Assembly: GCF_035982055.1 (NCBI RefSeq)
Contig: NZ_CP108427.1
Coordinates: 6,261,001 to 6,325,000, forward strand
Direction of reading: 5' to 3'
DNA: 64,000 bases
Source: Streptomyces sp. NBC_01288
Lineage (GTDB): Bacteria; Actinomycetota; Actinomycetes; Streptomycetales; Streptomycetaceae
A program made the translations under genes and the position numbers. The notes below the pieces were generated by a model. It made no database searches. It was not told the DNA's origin and was given only the letters and a program-made list of their open reading frames with translations. This document shows, piece by piece, positions 1 through 9,258 of this stretch (position 1 is the first letter of the stretch; every line of letters starts with the position of its first letter).

Positions 1-174
1 GGCGCAGGGGTGTCCCGGGTGAATTTCAGGCGTGGGGTGGACGCCTCCGGGGGTGTGGGTGGGGACTCGATGGGGGACCCCGCGCACGTATCCTGGAGGC
101 CCTCACGGAGGCGTGGCACCGTCCGCGGAACCGCGTTCCCGGGGGCACTCTCCGAACTACGAAAGCGGCCAGCC

Positions 175-690
175 ATGCGCGTCTACGTCCCCCTGACCCT
201 CTCCGGTCTCGCCGAGGCGTACAAGACGGGTGAGCTGGGGACGGGGCCCTTCGTCGCGTACGCCGTGACGCCCGCGCTGCGCGAGTGGTATCTCTCCGAC
301 GACATCGAGGAGCTGGAGTACGCGGCGCTGAACCGGGCGGCGCTCGGCTCGCTGCGGCTGCTGGCGGTCCACCCCGACGCGCCGCGGCGCCGGGTCGTGG
401 TCGCCGTCGACGTCCCCGACGGCACCGCGCACGCCGACCCCGACCGCGGACTCGACCCGGCGGCGCTCGGCGAGGTACGGGTCAGCGGAACCGTGGCGCT
501 GGCCAAGGCGGCCGCCGTGCACGTGGATCTCGGGGACGCGGAGGGCGATGTGAGCGCCGCCGCCGACGCGCTTCCGGCGGCCGACCGCGGGGACGACGAC
601 GCGCAGTTCGTCGTGGACGGGGCCGAGGACCACGAGCTGCTCTGGTACGCGACGCAGGAGATCCCGAACCTCGTCGGGCTGGCCGACTGA
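175..690 (+). CDS. DUF6912-like small acidic protein of unknown function
   Basis: Encodes 171 residues beginning MRVYVPLTLSGLAEAY. By recall this N-terminus matches the actinobacterial DUF6912 family, which has no assigned function. I see no signal peptide, membrane segment or catalytic motif, so a soluble cytoplasmic protein is likely. The frame is open upstream to position 10, but the upstream residues are low quality. ATG 175, preceded by a weak purine run (gaaagcgg), gives the family-like start. It lies 86 bp upstream of a HAD hydrolase on the same strand and could share its transcript. The function call is only a family resemblance. Confidence 0.75.
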   Translation: MRVYVPLTLSGLAEAYKTGELGTGPFVAYAVTPALREWYLSDDIEELEYAALNRAALGSLRLLAVHPDAPRRRVVVAVDVPDGTAHADPDRGLDPAALGEVRVSGTVALAKAAAVHVDLGDAEGDVSAAADALPAADRGDDDAQFVVDGAEDHELLWYATQEIPNLVGLAD

Positions 691-776
691 GCCTGTTCGG
701 CGCCGGTCGGATGGCTGTATGTGCCCGTTGACCTGCGATTCTCTTGATTGTCAGTGGCGGCGGGTACTTTTTTGGC

Positions 777-1442
777 ATGGGGATGCAAGGAAGCGCGCAC
801 ATCGTCTGGGACTGGAACGGCACGCTGTTCCACGACAATGACGCGATCATCGGGGCGACGAACGCGGCGTTCGCCGAGCTGGGGCTGACACCGATCACGA
901 TGGAGGAGTACCGGGCGCTGTACTGCGTGCCGGTGCCCAAGTTCTACGAGCGGCTGCTGGGGCGGCTGCCCACCGACGCCGAGTGGGAGGTCATGGACGT
1001 GACCTTCCACCGGTACTACGCCGAGCACCGCGTCGTCTGCGGGCTCACCGAGGGCGCGGCGGACCTGCTCGCGGGGTGGCGGACCGCGGGGCGCAGTCAG
1101 TCGATCCTCAGCATGTACGGCCATGACGAACTCGTCCCGCTGGTAAGGGAGTTCGGGATAGAACCGCACTTCATACGGGTCGACGGGCGCACCGGACCCT
1201 CCGGCGGCAGCAAGGCCGAGCACATGGTGCGGCACCTCGGGGCGCTGACCGGCGTGGACCCCGCGCACACCGTGGTGATCGGGGACGCCGCCGACGACGC
1301 GGTGGCCGCCCTGCACGTGGGCGCGCGGGCCGTGCTCTACACCGGCGGTTCGCACAGCCGGGCCAGTCTCGAAGTGGTCGGCGTACCGGTGGTGGACTCG
1401 CTGGCGGAGGCCGTCGCGGAGGCGGAGCGGCTGGCGGCGTGA
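777..1442 (+). CDS. HAD-superfamily hydrolase
   Basis: Encodes about 221 residues. Motif I is DWNGTLF near residue 16, in the DxxGT position that carries the nucleophilic Asp of the haloacid dehalogenase fold. Motif II is likely in SILSMYG, the Lys motif in GGSKAEH, and motif IV is VIGDAADD near residue 163. The spacing fits a C1-cap phosphatase of the Gph/phosphoglycolate phosphatase type, with helical residues 25-95 as the cap. The substrate cannot be told from sequence. ATG 777 is chosen because the HAD fold starts directly after it; ATG 783 is an alternative and the open frame runs back to 744. It is cytoplasmic and follows the DUF6912-like gene on the same strand. Confidence 0.85.
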   Translation: MGMQGSAHIVWDWNGTLFHDNDAIIGATNAAFAELGLTPITMEEYRALYCVPVPKFYERLLGRLPTDAEWEVMDVTFHRYYAEHRVVCGLTEGAADLLAGWRTAGRSQSILSMYGHDELVPLVREFGIEPHFIRVDGRTGPSGGSKAEHMVRHLGALTGVDPAHTVVIGDAADDAVAALHVGARAVLYTGGSHSRASLEVVGVPVVDSLAEAVAEAERLAA

Positions 1443-1524
1443 GGGTGACCGGTCGGCCGGGGTGACGGGGGCGACGCTTCAAGAGACCGCGCCTTTTGAA
1501 GCACCGTGCCTCAAGGGCTCTGTG

Positions 1525-1556
1525 CCTCAGAGGCACGGCGTCTCAGAGGCACGGCG
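1525..1556. repeat. Tandem 16-bp repeat with palindrome between HAD and PfpI genes
   Basis: Two adjacent copies of (c/t)ctcagaggcacggcg lie at 1525-1540 and 1541-1556. The first overlaps a perfect palindrome gtgcctc-a-gaggcac at 1522-1536. Related aagaga(ca)ccgcgcc words occur at about 1480 and 1580. The repeat sits between two convergent genes, so it may act as a transcription barrier, but there is no T-run and the role is unproven. Confidence 0.5.
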
Positions 1557-1624
1557 CCTCAAGAGATACCGGGCCGTAAGAGACACCGCGCCCCCGTCAC
1601 GTCACCTCACGCCGACCGCCGAGG

Positions 1625-2191
1625 TCACGTCACCGGAGCCTTCGCCCGCAGCACCGTCAGGAACTCCCGCATCCAGCTGGAGTGATCCGGCCACGCGCGA
1701 GCGGAGACCAGCGTGCCGTCGACCACCGTCTCGGCGTCCTGGAAGGTCGCGCCGGCGGACTGCATGTCGAGTTCGAGCGCCGGGTACGCCGTGACGCGCC
1801 GGCCGCGCAGGCCGTCGATCGCGGCGGTGAGCAGGGGGCCGTGGCAGATCTGGGCCACGGGCTTGTCCGTGTCGAAGAAGGACTTGAGGATCTTGCGGAG
1901 TTCGGGATCGTTGCGGAGGTACTCGGGGGCCCGCCCGCCGGGGATGACGAGGGCCGCGTACTGGCCGGGATCTACCTCGGAGAAGGCGAGATCGGCGGGC
2001 CAGGTGTAGCCGGGCTTCTCGGTGTACGTGTCGAAGCCGGGTTCGAAGTCATGGACGACGAACTGCAGCTTCTTGCGCTCGGGGGCGGCGATGTGGACCT
2101 CGTAGCCCTCCTCGCGCAGCCGCTGGTAGGGGTAGAGGACCTCCAGCGACTCCGCTGCGTCGCCGGTGACGATGAGGATCTTCGCTGTCAT
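1625..2191 (-). CDS. DJ-1/PfpI family protein (class I glutamine-amidotransferase-like)
   Basis: Encodes 188 residues of the DJ-1/PfpI/ThiJ fold. The nucleophile elbow AQICHGP near residue 118 holds the expected reactive Cys, and ALVIPGGRAPEYLR matches the conserved GG loop that carries oxyanion residues. Family members act as cysteine peptidases, deglycases, chaperones or stress proteins, and the substrate here is unknown. There is no signal peptide, so it should be cytosolic. ATG 2191 follows a purine-rich stretch (gaggagcgcaccgac) that includes a good ribosome binding site. It is convergent with the HAD gene and divergent from gdh across a 640-bp region. Confidence 0.88.
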   Translation of the reverse strand: MTAKILIVTGDAAESLEVLYPYQRLREEGYEVHIAAPERKKLQFVVHDFEPGFDTYTEKPGYTWPADLAFSEVDPGQYAALVIPGGRAPEYLRNDPELRKILKSFFDTDKPVAQICHGPLLTAAIDGLRGRRVTAYPALELDMQSAGATFQDAETVVDGTLVSARAWPDHSSWMREFLTVLRAKAPVT

Positions 2192-2831
2192 GTCGGTGCG
2201 CTCCTCGGTGGCCGTGGCATGTGTCTCCGCCGGGCGTCATGGGCTCACGGGCTCGTGGACTCATGACGTCGTGGACTCATGGGCAACGTGCCGCGCCCCG
2301 GGGTTCTTGCCAAGGGCCCTCGCGGCCCGGACTCCGTCACCGTCCCGACTGCCCGTGAATACGACGATTTCATGTGCTGCGCCCCTGTGCATAACGTCAA
2401 AGTTCCACCCTCGGTTTTGTACACAACCGGCTCATGACGAGCCCCCGGTGAGGAGAGATAGCCTTGTGGCGTGATCAGCGCGATATTTCGCGGGGGCATC
2501 GTCGCCCCCGCTCCGCGCCCGGCGACCACGGACGACATCCGTGACCGGGCGGCGGTCGCTGGTCCCAGGGTCCCTGCGACGGACCCTCGCGGGCGGGACG
2601 GAGCTCCAAGGGCTCCCAGGACGCCGTGCACACCCCGGGTACCGACGCAACAGAGAGCAGCGTCACACCCGGCGGGCGTGCCGAAAATGGCTGATAACCC
2701 ACCGCTCATCTCACCTTGCGGCATAGCGTCTGAGCAGACCGGAGAACCCGGGCCGTGGCGTCGAGCCGCAGGGGAAGTGACCGTACTTCTTTCTACGTCA
2801 CGCAACGGCGCGCGACAGGAGCCAGAGGACA
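2192..2831. promoter_or_regulatory. 640-bp divergent intergenic region (pfpI / gdh) with repeats and palindrome
   Basis: No convincing gene is present. It holds a 13-bp direct repeat tcgtggactcatg at 2253-2265 and 2269-2281 just upstream of pfpI, and an 18-bp near-perfect palindrome at 2412-2429. The last 130 bp before gdh are less GC-rich and probably carry its promoter. An agagga/caggag Shine-Dalgarno stretch precedes ATG 2832. I could not assign -35/-10 boxes with confidence. Confidence 0.5.
2412..2429. promoter_or_regulatory. 18-bp palindromic operator candidate
   Basis: The sequence cggttttgtacacaaccg is an inverted repeat of nine base pairs with one mismatched pair (position 6/13). It lies 221 bp upstream of pfpI and 403 bp upstream of gdh, and has the size and symmetry of a site for a dimeric repressor. 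No local regulator gene is adjacent, so the cognate protein is unknown. Confidence 0.4.
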
Positions 2832-5800
2832 ATGCAGACCAAGCTGGACGAAGCAAAGGCCGAGTTGCTCGAAAGGGCTGCCCGGGTAGCTGAGAACAGC
2901 CCGGTCGGGGGGCATCTACCCACCGGGACGACGGACGAGAGCACTCCGGACCAGGAGACCGTGCTCGCGTTCCTCCAGCGCTACTACCTGCACACCGCCC
3001 CGGAGGACCTCGCGGACCGCGACCCGGTCGACGTCTTCGGTGCCGCCTTCTCCCACTACCGGCTGGCCGAGACCCGACCCCAGGGCACGGCGAACGTACG
3101 GGTGCACACCCCGACGGTCGAGGAGAACGGCTGGACGTGCAGCCACACCGTCGTCGAGGTCGTCACCGACGACGTGCCCTTCCTCGTCGACTCGGTGACC
3201 AACGAACTGACCCGCCAGGGCCGCGGCATCCACGTCGTCATCCACCCGCAGGTCGTCGTCCGCCGCGACCTCACCGGCAAGCTCGTCGAGGTGCTCACCA
3301 CCCCGCCCGCCGGAGAGCTGCCGCACGACGCGCACATCGAGTCCTGGATCCACGTCCAGATCGACCGCGAGACCGACCGCGCCGACCTGAAGCAGATCAC
3401 CGCCGACCTGCTGCGCGTCCTGTCCGACGTCCGCGAGGCCGTCGAGGACTGGGAGAAGATGCGGGACTCGGCCCTGCGGATGGCCGACGAGCTGCCCACC
3501 GAGCCGACCGCCTCCGACCTGCCCTCCAGCGAGGTCGAGGAGGCCCGTCAGCTGCTGCGCTGGCTGGCCGCCGACCACTTCACCTTCCTCGGCTACCGCG
3601 AGTATCAGCTCCGTGAGGACGACTCCCTCGCCGCGGTCCCCGGCACCGGCCTCGGCATCCTGCGCTCCGACCCGCAGCACGGCGGCGAGGACAGCCACCC
3701 GGTGAGCCCGTCCTTCGAGCGGCTCCCGGCCGACGCCCGGGCCAAGGCCCGCGAGCACAAGCTCCTCGTGCTGACCAAGGCCAACAGCCGTTCCACGGTG
3801 CACCGTCCGTCGTATCTCGACTACGTGGGCGTGAAGAAGTTCGACGAGAACGGCGAGGTCGTCGGCGAGCGCCGCTTCCTGGGCCTGTTCTCGTCCGCCG
3901 CCTACACCGAGTCCGTCCGCCGGGTTCCCGTGATCCGGCGCACGGTCGACGAGGTGCTGGAGGGCGCCGGCTTCTCGCCCAACAGCCATGACGGGCGCGA
4001 CCTGCTGCAGATCCTGGAGACGTACCCGCGCGACGAGCTGTTCCAGACCCCGGTCGACGAACTCCGGTCCATCGTCACGTCCGTGCTCTACCTCCAGGAA
4101 CGCCGACGGCTGCGCCTGTACCTGCGCCAGGACGAGTACGGCCGCTACTACTCGGCCCTCGTCTACCTCCCGCGCGACCGCTACACCACGGGCGTACGCC
4201 TCCGGATCATCGACATCCTTAAAGAAGAGCTCGACGGCATCAGCGTCGACTTCACCGCCTGGAACACCGAGTCGATCCTCTCCCGGCTGCACTTCGTGGT
4301 CCGCGTCCCGCAGGGCACCGAACTGCCGGAGCTGTCCGACGCCGACAAGGACCGCATCGAGGCCCGCCTGGTCGAGGCCGCCCGCTCCTGGGCCGACGGC
4401 TTCGGCGACGCGCTGAACGCGGAGTGCGGCGAGGAGCGCGCGGCCGAACTGGTGCGCCGCTACGGCAACGCCTTCCCTGAGGGTTACAAGGCGGACCACT
4501 CCCCGCGCGCCGCCGTCGCCGACCTGGTCCACCTCGAACAGCTCACCGAGGAGCAGACCTTCGAGCTGAGCCTCTACGAGCCGGTGGGCGCCGCCCCCGA
4601 CGAGCGCCGCTTCAAGATCTACCGCAAGGGCGCCCCGGTCTCCCTCTCGGCCGTGCTGCCGGTCCTCAGCCGCCTCGGCGTCGAGGTCGTCGACGAGCGG
4701 CCGTACGAACTGCGCTGCTCGGACCGTACGACGGCGTGGATCTACGACTTCGGGCTGCGGATGCCCAAGTCGCAGAACGGCAACGGGGATTCGCTCGGCG
4801 AGAACGGCCGCGAGCGGTTCCAGGAGGCGTTCGCCGCCACCTGGACCGGGCAGGCCGAGAACGACGGCTTCAACGCGCTGGTGCTGAGCGCCGGGATCGA
4901 CTGGCGGCAGGCGATGGTGCTGCGGGCGTACGCCAAGTACCTGCGGCAGGCCGGTTCCACCTTCAGCCAGGACTACATGGAGGACACCCTCCGCAACAAC
5001 GTTCACACCACCCGACTGCTCGTCTCCCTGTTCGAGGCGCGGATGTCGCCGGACCGGCAGCGCGCCGGGCGCGAGATCGTCGACGCCCTCCTCGAAGAGG
5101 TCGACGCGGCGCTCGACCAGGTGGCGAGCCTCGACGAGGACCGCATCCTGCGCTCCTTCCTGACCGTCATCAAGGCGACCCTGCGCACCAACTTCTTCCA
5201 GGAGGCGCTCGGCGGGCACGCGCACGCGTACGTCTCGATGAAGTTCGACCCGCAGGCCATCCCGGACCTGCCGGCGCCGCGGCCGGCGTACGAGATCTGG
5301 GTGTACTCGCCGCGCGTCGAGGGCGTGCACCTGCGCTTCGGCAAGGTCGCGCGCGGCGGGCTGCGCTGGTCGGACCGGCGGGAGGACTTCCGTACCGAGA
5401 TCCTCGGCCTGGTCAAGGCGCAGATGGTGAAGAACACCGTCATCGTGCCGGTCGGCGCCAAGGGCGGCTTCGTCGCCAAGCAACTGCCGGACCCGAGCGT
5501 CGACCGGGACGCGTGGCTCGCCGAGGGCATCGCCAGCTACAAGATGTTCATCTCGGCCCTGCTCGACATCACCGACAACCTGGTGACCGGCGAGGTCGTC
5601 CCTCCGGCGGACGTCGTCCGGCACGACGAGGACGACACCTACCTGGTCGTCGCCGCCGACAAGGGCACCGCGACCTTCTCGGACATCGCCAACGGGGTCG
5701 CCGAGAGCTACAACTTCTGGCTCGGCGACGCCTTCGCCTCCGGCGGCTCGGCCGGGTACGACCACAAGAAGATGGGCATCACCGCGCGCGGTGCCTGGGA

Positions 5801-7763
5801 GTCCGTCAAGCGGCACTTCCGGGAGCTCGGCGTCGACACGCAGAGCGAGGACTTCACGGTCGTCGGCGTCGGTGACATGTCCGGTGACGTGTTCGGCAAC
5901 GGCATGCTGCTCAGCGAGCACATCCGCCTGGTCGCCGCCTTCGACCACCGGCACATCTTCCTCGACCCGACCCCGGACGCGGCCGTCTCGTACGCCGAGC
6001 GGCGGCGCATGTTCGAGCTGCCGCGCTCCAGTTGGTCCGACTACAACACCGACCTGCTGTCGGCCGGCGGCGGCGTCTTCCCGCGCACGGCGAAGGCGAT
6101 CCCGGTCAACGCCCACGTCCGCGAGGCCCTCGGCATCGAGGACAAGGTCGCCAAGATGACACCGGCCGACCTCATGAAGGCGATCCTCAAGTCGCGGGTC
6201 GACCTGCTGTGGAACGGCGGCATCGGCACGTACGTCAAGGCCGGCACCGAGTCCCACGCGGACGTCGGCGACAAGGCCAACGACGCGATCCGCGTGGACG
6301 GCGCCGACCTGCGCGTCAAGGTCGTCGGCGAGGGCGGCAACCTGGGCCTGACCCAGCTCGGCCGGATCGAGTTCGCCCAGCAGGGCGGCAAGATCAACAC
6401 GGACGCGATCGACAACAGCGCGGGCGTGGACACCTCCGACCACGAGGTGAACATCAAGATCCTGCTCAACGGCCTGGTCACCGACGGCGACATGACCGTC
6501 AAGCAGCGCAACAAGATCCTCGCCGAGATGACCGACGAGGTCGGCGCGCTCGTCCTGCGCAACAACTACGCGCAGAACACCGCGATCGCCAACGCGCTCG
6601 CCCAGTCCAAGGACATGCTCCACGCCCAGCAGCGCTTCCTGCGCACCCTGGTCCGCGAGGGCCACCTCGACCGGGCCCTGGAGTTCCTGCCCACCGACCG
6701 CCAGATCCGCGAACGCCTCGCCCAGGGACAGGGGTTGACCAGTCCCGAGACGGCCGTCCTGCTGGCGTACACGAAGATCACGGTCGCCGACGAGCTGCTG
6801 CACACCACGCTGCCCGACGACCCGTACCTGCGCACCCTGCTGCACGCCTACTTCCCGACCGCGCTGCGCGAGAAGTTCGCCGAGCAGATCGACACCCACG
6901 CGCTGCACCGCGAGATCGTCACCACGGTCCTCGTCAACGACACGGTCAACACCGGCGGCACGAGCTTCCTGCACCGCCTCCGGGAGGAGACCGGGGCCTC
7001 CCTTGAGGAGATCGTCCGGGCGCAGACCGCGGCCCGCGCGATCTTCGACGCCGCCGAGGTGTGGGACGGCGTGGAGGCCCTCGACAACACCGTCGAGGCG
7101 CCCGTCCAGACCCGCATCAGGCTGCACTCGCGCCGCCTGTGCGAGCGCGGCACCCGCTGGCTGCTCAACAACCGGCCGCAGCCGCTCCAGCTCGCCGAGA
7201 CCGTCGAGTTCTTCAGCGAGCGCGTCGAGCAGGTCTGGTCCCAGCTCCCCAAGCTGCTGCGCGGCGCGGACCTGGACTGGTACCAGGAGATCTACGACGA
7301 GCTCACCGGCTCCGGCGTCCCGGCCGAACTCGCCACGCGCGTGGCCGGGTTCTCCTCCGCCTTCCCGGCGCTCGACATCGTCTCGGTGGCCGACCGCACG
7401 GGCAAGGACCCGATGGACGTCGCCGAGGTCTACTACGACCTCGCCGACCGCCTCCACATCACCCAACTCATGGACCGCATCATCGAGTTGCCCCGCGCGG
7501 ACCGCTGGCAGTCCATGGCCCGCGCCTCCATCCGCGAGGACCTGTACGCGGCGCACGCGGCGCTGACGGCCGACATCCTCGCGGCGGGCAACGGCACCTC
7601 GACCCCCGAGCAGCGCTTCGTGTCATGGCAGGAGAAGAACGCGGCGATCCTGGGCCGGGCGCGGACGACTCTGGACGAGATCCAGGGCTCTGAGACGTTC
7701 GACCTGGCCAACCTGTCGGTGGCGATGCGCACGATGCGCACGCTGCTGCGGACGCACTCGTAG
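2832..7763 (+). CDS. gdh: NAD-dependent glutamate dehydrogenase, 180-kDa class
   Basis: Encodes 1643 residues, the length of the large NAD-GDH class (about 1600-1650) typified by S. clavuligerus. It deaminates glutamate to 2-oxoglutarate and ammonium with NAD+, feeding carbon into the TCA cycle. The long N-terminal half (about 1-700) corresponds to ACT-like regulatory regions. The catalytic core contains KVARGGLRWSDRREDF and VPVGAKGGFVAK, whose Lys near residue 877 is the expected catalytic lysine. The dinucleotide-binding part includes VGVGDMSGDVFGNGM. A long helical C-terminal region follows. It has no membrane segment. ATG 2832 has a nearby Shine-Dalgarno sequence, and the gene ends 77 bp before a strong terminator, so it is likely monocistronic. 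High-GC antisense frames along it are shadows. Confidence 0.97.
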   Translation: MQTKLDEAKAELLERAARVAENSPVGGHLPTGTTDESTPDQETVLAFLQRYYLHTAPEDLADRDPVDVFGAAFSHYRLAETRPQGTANVRVHTPTVEENGWTCSHTVVEVVTDDVPFLVDSVTNELTRQGRGIHVVIHPQVVVRRDLTGKLVEVLTTPPAGELPHDAHIESWIHVQIDRETDRADLKQITADLLRVLSDVREAVEDWEKMRDSALRMADELPTEPTASDLPSSEVEEARQLLRWLAADHFTFLGYREYQLREDDSLAAVPGTGLGILRSDPQHGGEDSHPVSPSFERLPADARAKAREHKLLVLTKANSRSTVHRPSYLDYVGVKKFDENGEVVGERRFLGLFSSAAYTESVRRVPVIRRTVDEVLEGAGFSPNSHDGRDLLQILETYPRDELFQTPVDELRSIVTSVLYLQERRRLRLYLRQDEYGRYYSALVYLPRDRYTTGVRLRIIDILKEELDGISVDFTAWNTESILSRLHFVVRVPQGTELPELSDADKDRIEARLVEAARSWADGFGDALNAECGEERAAELVRRYGNAFPEGYKADHSPRAAVADLVHLEQLTEEQTFELSLYEPVGAAPDERRFKIYRKGAPVSLSAVLPVLSRLGVEVVDERPYELRCSDRTTAWIYDFGLRMPKSQNGNGDSLGENGRERFQEAFAATWTGQAENDGFNALVLSAGIDWRQAMVLRAYAKYLRQAGSTFSQDYMEDTLRNNVHTTRLLVSLFEARMSPDRQRAGREIVDALLEEVDAALDQVASLDEDRILRSFLTVIKATLRTNFFQEALGGHAHAYVSMKFDPQAIPDLPAPRPAYEIWVYSPRVEGVHLRFGKVARGGLRWSDRREDFRTEILGLVKAQMVKNTVIVPVGAKGGFVAKQLPDPSVDRDAWLAEGIASYKMFISALLDITDNLVTGEVVPPADVVRHDEDDTYLVVAADKGTATFSDIANGVAESYNFWLGDAFASGGSAGYDHKKMGITARGAWESVKRHFRELGVDTQSEDFTVVGVGDMSGDVFGNGMLLSEHIRLVAAFDHRHIFLDPTPDAAVSYAERRRMFELPRSSWSDYNTDLLSAGGGVFPRTAKAIPVNAHVREALGIEDKVAKMTPADLMKAILKSRVDLLWNGGIGTYVKAGTESHADVGDKANDAIRVDGADLRVKVVGEGGNLGLTQLGRIEFAQQGGKINTDAIDNSAGVDTSDHEVNIKILLNGLVTDGDMTVKQRNKILAEMTDEVGALVLRNNYAQNTAIANALAQSKDMLHAQQRFLRTLVREGHLDRALEFLPTDRQIRERLAQGQGLTSPETAVLLAYTKITVADELLHTTLPDDPYLRTLLHAYFPTALREKFAEQIDTHALHREIVTTVLVNDTVNTGGTSFLHRLREETGASLEEIVRAQTAARAIFDAAEVWDGVEALDNTVEAPVQTRIRLHSRRLCERGTRWLLNNRPQPLQLAETVEFFSERVEQVWSQLPKLLRGADLDWYQEIYDELTGSGVPAELATRVAGFSSAFPALDIVSVADRTGKDPMDVAEVYYDLADRLHITQLMDRIIELPRADRWQSMARASIREDLYAAHAALTADILAAGNGTSTPEQRFVSWQEKNAAILGRARTTLDEIQGSETFDLANLSVAMRTMRTLLRTHS

Positions 7764-7770
7764 TCCCTGG

Positions 7771-7834
7771 GTCGTAGTTACTACGCCCCTTCTTTAGAAG
7801 GCGCCTATTAGCAGTCGCTTCAGTAGTTGCTACG
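7771..7834. repeat. Two near-identical 12-bp palindromes
   Basis: The words gtagttactacg (about 7771-7782) and gtagttgctacg (about 7823-7834) are each inverted repeats (gtag-tta/ttg-ctac) and differ at one base. They lie between the gdh stop codon and its terminator, and upstream of the gtrA-like gene. They could be protein-binding sites or RNA hairpins; the function is unknown. Confidence 0.35.
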
Positions 7835-7840
7835 ACGAGG

Positions 7841-7878
7841 AGGGCGCCCCGGGCCGCAACGGCCCGGGGCGCCCTTTT
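7841..7878 (+). terminator. Strong intrinsic-type terminator of gdh
   Basis: A perfect 15-bp GC-rich stem (agggcgccccgggcc at 7841-7855 with its complement at 7861-7875), a gcaac loop and a short T-run follow gdh. It separates gdh from the downstream gene. Confidence 0.9.
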
Positions 7879-7939
7879 CATGGAGTGCCTTAGGGGTAAT
7901 CAGGGGGAGGACTTACTCTGCCCGGCTAAGCCTGGTGAC

Positions 7940-8392
7940 GTGACTCCGAACCTCACCGAGGAACGCGTGGCCGAGCCCGTCCGACCGGTGCGCAAGGTCG
8001 TCCTGGAAGTCGTGAAATTCGGCATCGTCGGCGGCAGCGGCGTCCTCGTCAACTTCACGGTCTTCAACACCCTGCTGCACGGCCTACGTTGGCCCGCGAT
8101 GCTCGCGACCGTCCTGGCCAGCTGCGTCGCGATGGGCGCCAACTACCTCGGCTTCCGCTACTACACCTACCGCGACCGCGACGCCCCCGACGCCCGCCGG
8201 ATCGCCCTGTTCTTCGCCTTCAGCGGCATCGGCGTCCTCATGGAGAGCGGCCTCTTCTACGTCGGCTACCACGGACTGGGCCTCCACGGTCCGCTTGAGG
8301 CGAATGCCGTGAAGGCCCTGTCGATCGTGCTCGCGTCCGCGTTCCGCTTCCTGGTCTACCGCACCTGGGTGTTCCAGGACGAGGAACTCTAG
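7940..8392 (+). CDS. GtrA-family membrane protein
   Basis: Encodes about 150 residues with four predicted membrane helices. It begins EVVKFGIVGGSGVLVNF, a typical GtrA start, and ends with the characteristic FRFLVYRTWVF. GtrA proteins take part in translocating lipid-linked sugars or in cell-surface glycan modification, often beside glycosyltransferases. The frame is open to ATG 7880, but that codon lies just after the gdh terminator. GTG 7940 gives the normal family length, with a gggggagga stretch further upstream. It converges on the TagH-type ATPase gene, and their stop codons overlap in a shared CTAG at 8389-8392. The context suggests a role in the nearby glycopolymer pathway. Confidence 0.85.
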   Translation: MTPNLTEERVAEPVRPVRKVVLEVVKFGIVGGSGVLVNFTVFNTLLHGLRWPAMLATVLASCVAMGANYLGFRYYTYRDRDAPDARRIALFFAFSGIGVLMESGLFYVGYHGLGLHGPLEANAVKALSIVLASAFRFLVYRTWVFQDEEL

Positions 8393-9258
8393 GCGACGGC
8401 GACCTGGCCCGCCGGCGCGGGCTCCTTGGGCTTGTCGGCGCCGCCCGTGAAGGCCTCGTACGCCCCCAGGACCTCCTCCGTCGGCCCGTCCATCAGCAGC
8501 TCGCCGCGCTCCAGCCACAGCACGCGGTCGCAGGTGTCGCGGATCGACTTGTTGTTGTGGCTGACGAGGAAGACCGTGCCCGCGTGCTGGCGCAGCTCGC
8601 GGATCCGCTCCTCGGAGCGTCGCTGGAAGGACCGGTCGCCCGTCGCCAGCGCCTCGTCGATCAGGAGGACGTCGTGGTCCTTGGCGGCGGCGATGGAGAA
8701 CCGCAGCCGGGCGCCCATGCCGGAGGAGTACGTCCGCATCGGCAGCGTGATGAAGTCGCCCTTCTCGTTGATCCCGGAGAAGTCGACGATGCCCTGGTAG
8801 CGCTCCTTGACCTGCTCCCGGGACATGCCCATGGCCAGGCCGCCGAGGTACACGTTGCGCTCGCCGGTCAGGTCGCCCATCAGGGCCGCGTTGACGCCGA
8901 GGAGGGAGGGCTGGCCGTGGGTGTAGATACGGCCGTTCTCGACCGGGAGCAGGCCCGCGACGGCCTTGAGGAGGGTGGACTTGCCGGAACCGTTGGTGCC
9001 GATGAGTCCGATCGCCTCGCCCTTGTAGGCGACGAACGACACCTTCTTGACGGCGTGGACCTTACGGACACCCGCCGCCTTCTCGGCCTTCTCGCGGTGC
9101 AGGATGCGGTTGAGGGCGGCGGTCGCGGAGCCGCGTCCGGCGCCGGTCCCGTTGACCCGGTAGACGATGTCCACGCCGTCGCAGACGACGGTGGGGATGG
9201 TGCTGTCCGCGGCCACGGGGGTCCGCTCGGTGTGGTACTCGATGGTCTGCTCAGCCAC
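8389..9258 (-). CDS. tagH: TagH-type ABC exporter ATPase (teichoic acid / glycopolymer)
   Basis: Encodes 289 residues. Walker A is GTNGSGKST near residue 91, the signature region reads YSSGMGARLRF instead of canonical LSGGQ, and Walker B is DVLLIDEALATGD. A switch His lies in VSHN. The YSSGM signature and the N-terminal basic extension are typical of TagH/Wzt-like ATPases that power export of wall teichoic acids or O-polysaccharides. It hydrolyses ATP on the cytoplasmic face together with the TagG permease. Its ATG overlaps the tagG stop by 8 nt, implying translational coupling. No C-terminal carbohydrate-binding domain is present, so chain-length sensing of the Wzt type is unlikely. Confidence 0.92.
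   Translation of the reverse strand: MAEQTIEYHTERTPVAADSTIPTVVCDGVDIVYRVNGTGAGRGSATAALNRILHREKAEKAAGVRKVHAVKKVSFVAYKGEAIGLIGTNGSGKSTLLKAVAGLLPVENGRIYTHGQPSLLGVNAALMGDLTGERNVYLGGLAMGMSREQVKERYQGIVDFSGINEKGDFITLPMRTYSSGMGARLRFSIAAAKDHDVLLIDEALATGDRSFQRRSEERIRELRQHAGTVFLVSHNNKSIRDTCDRVLWLERGELLMDGPTEEVLGAYEAFTGGADKPKEPAPAGQVAVA

Noticed and set aside
2245..2856. Minus-strand 203-residue frame upstream of gdh
   Set aside because: It crosses the gdh start and palindrome, has poor codon bias and no ribosome binding site.
2916..7556. 1546-residue antisense open frame across gdh
   Set aside because: It mirrors the high-GC codon pattern of gdh, has no Shine-Dalgarno or recognisable domain, and the plus-strand protein is unmistakable.
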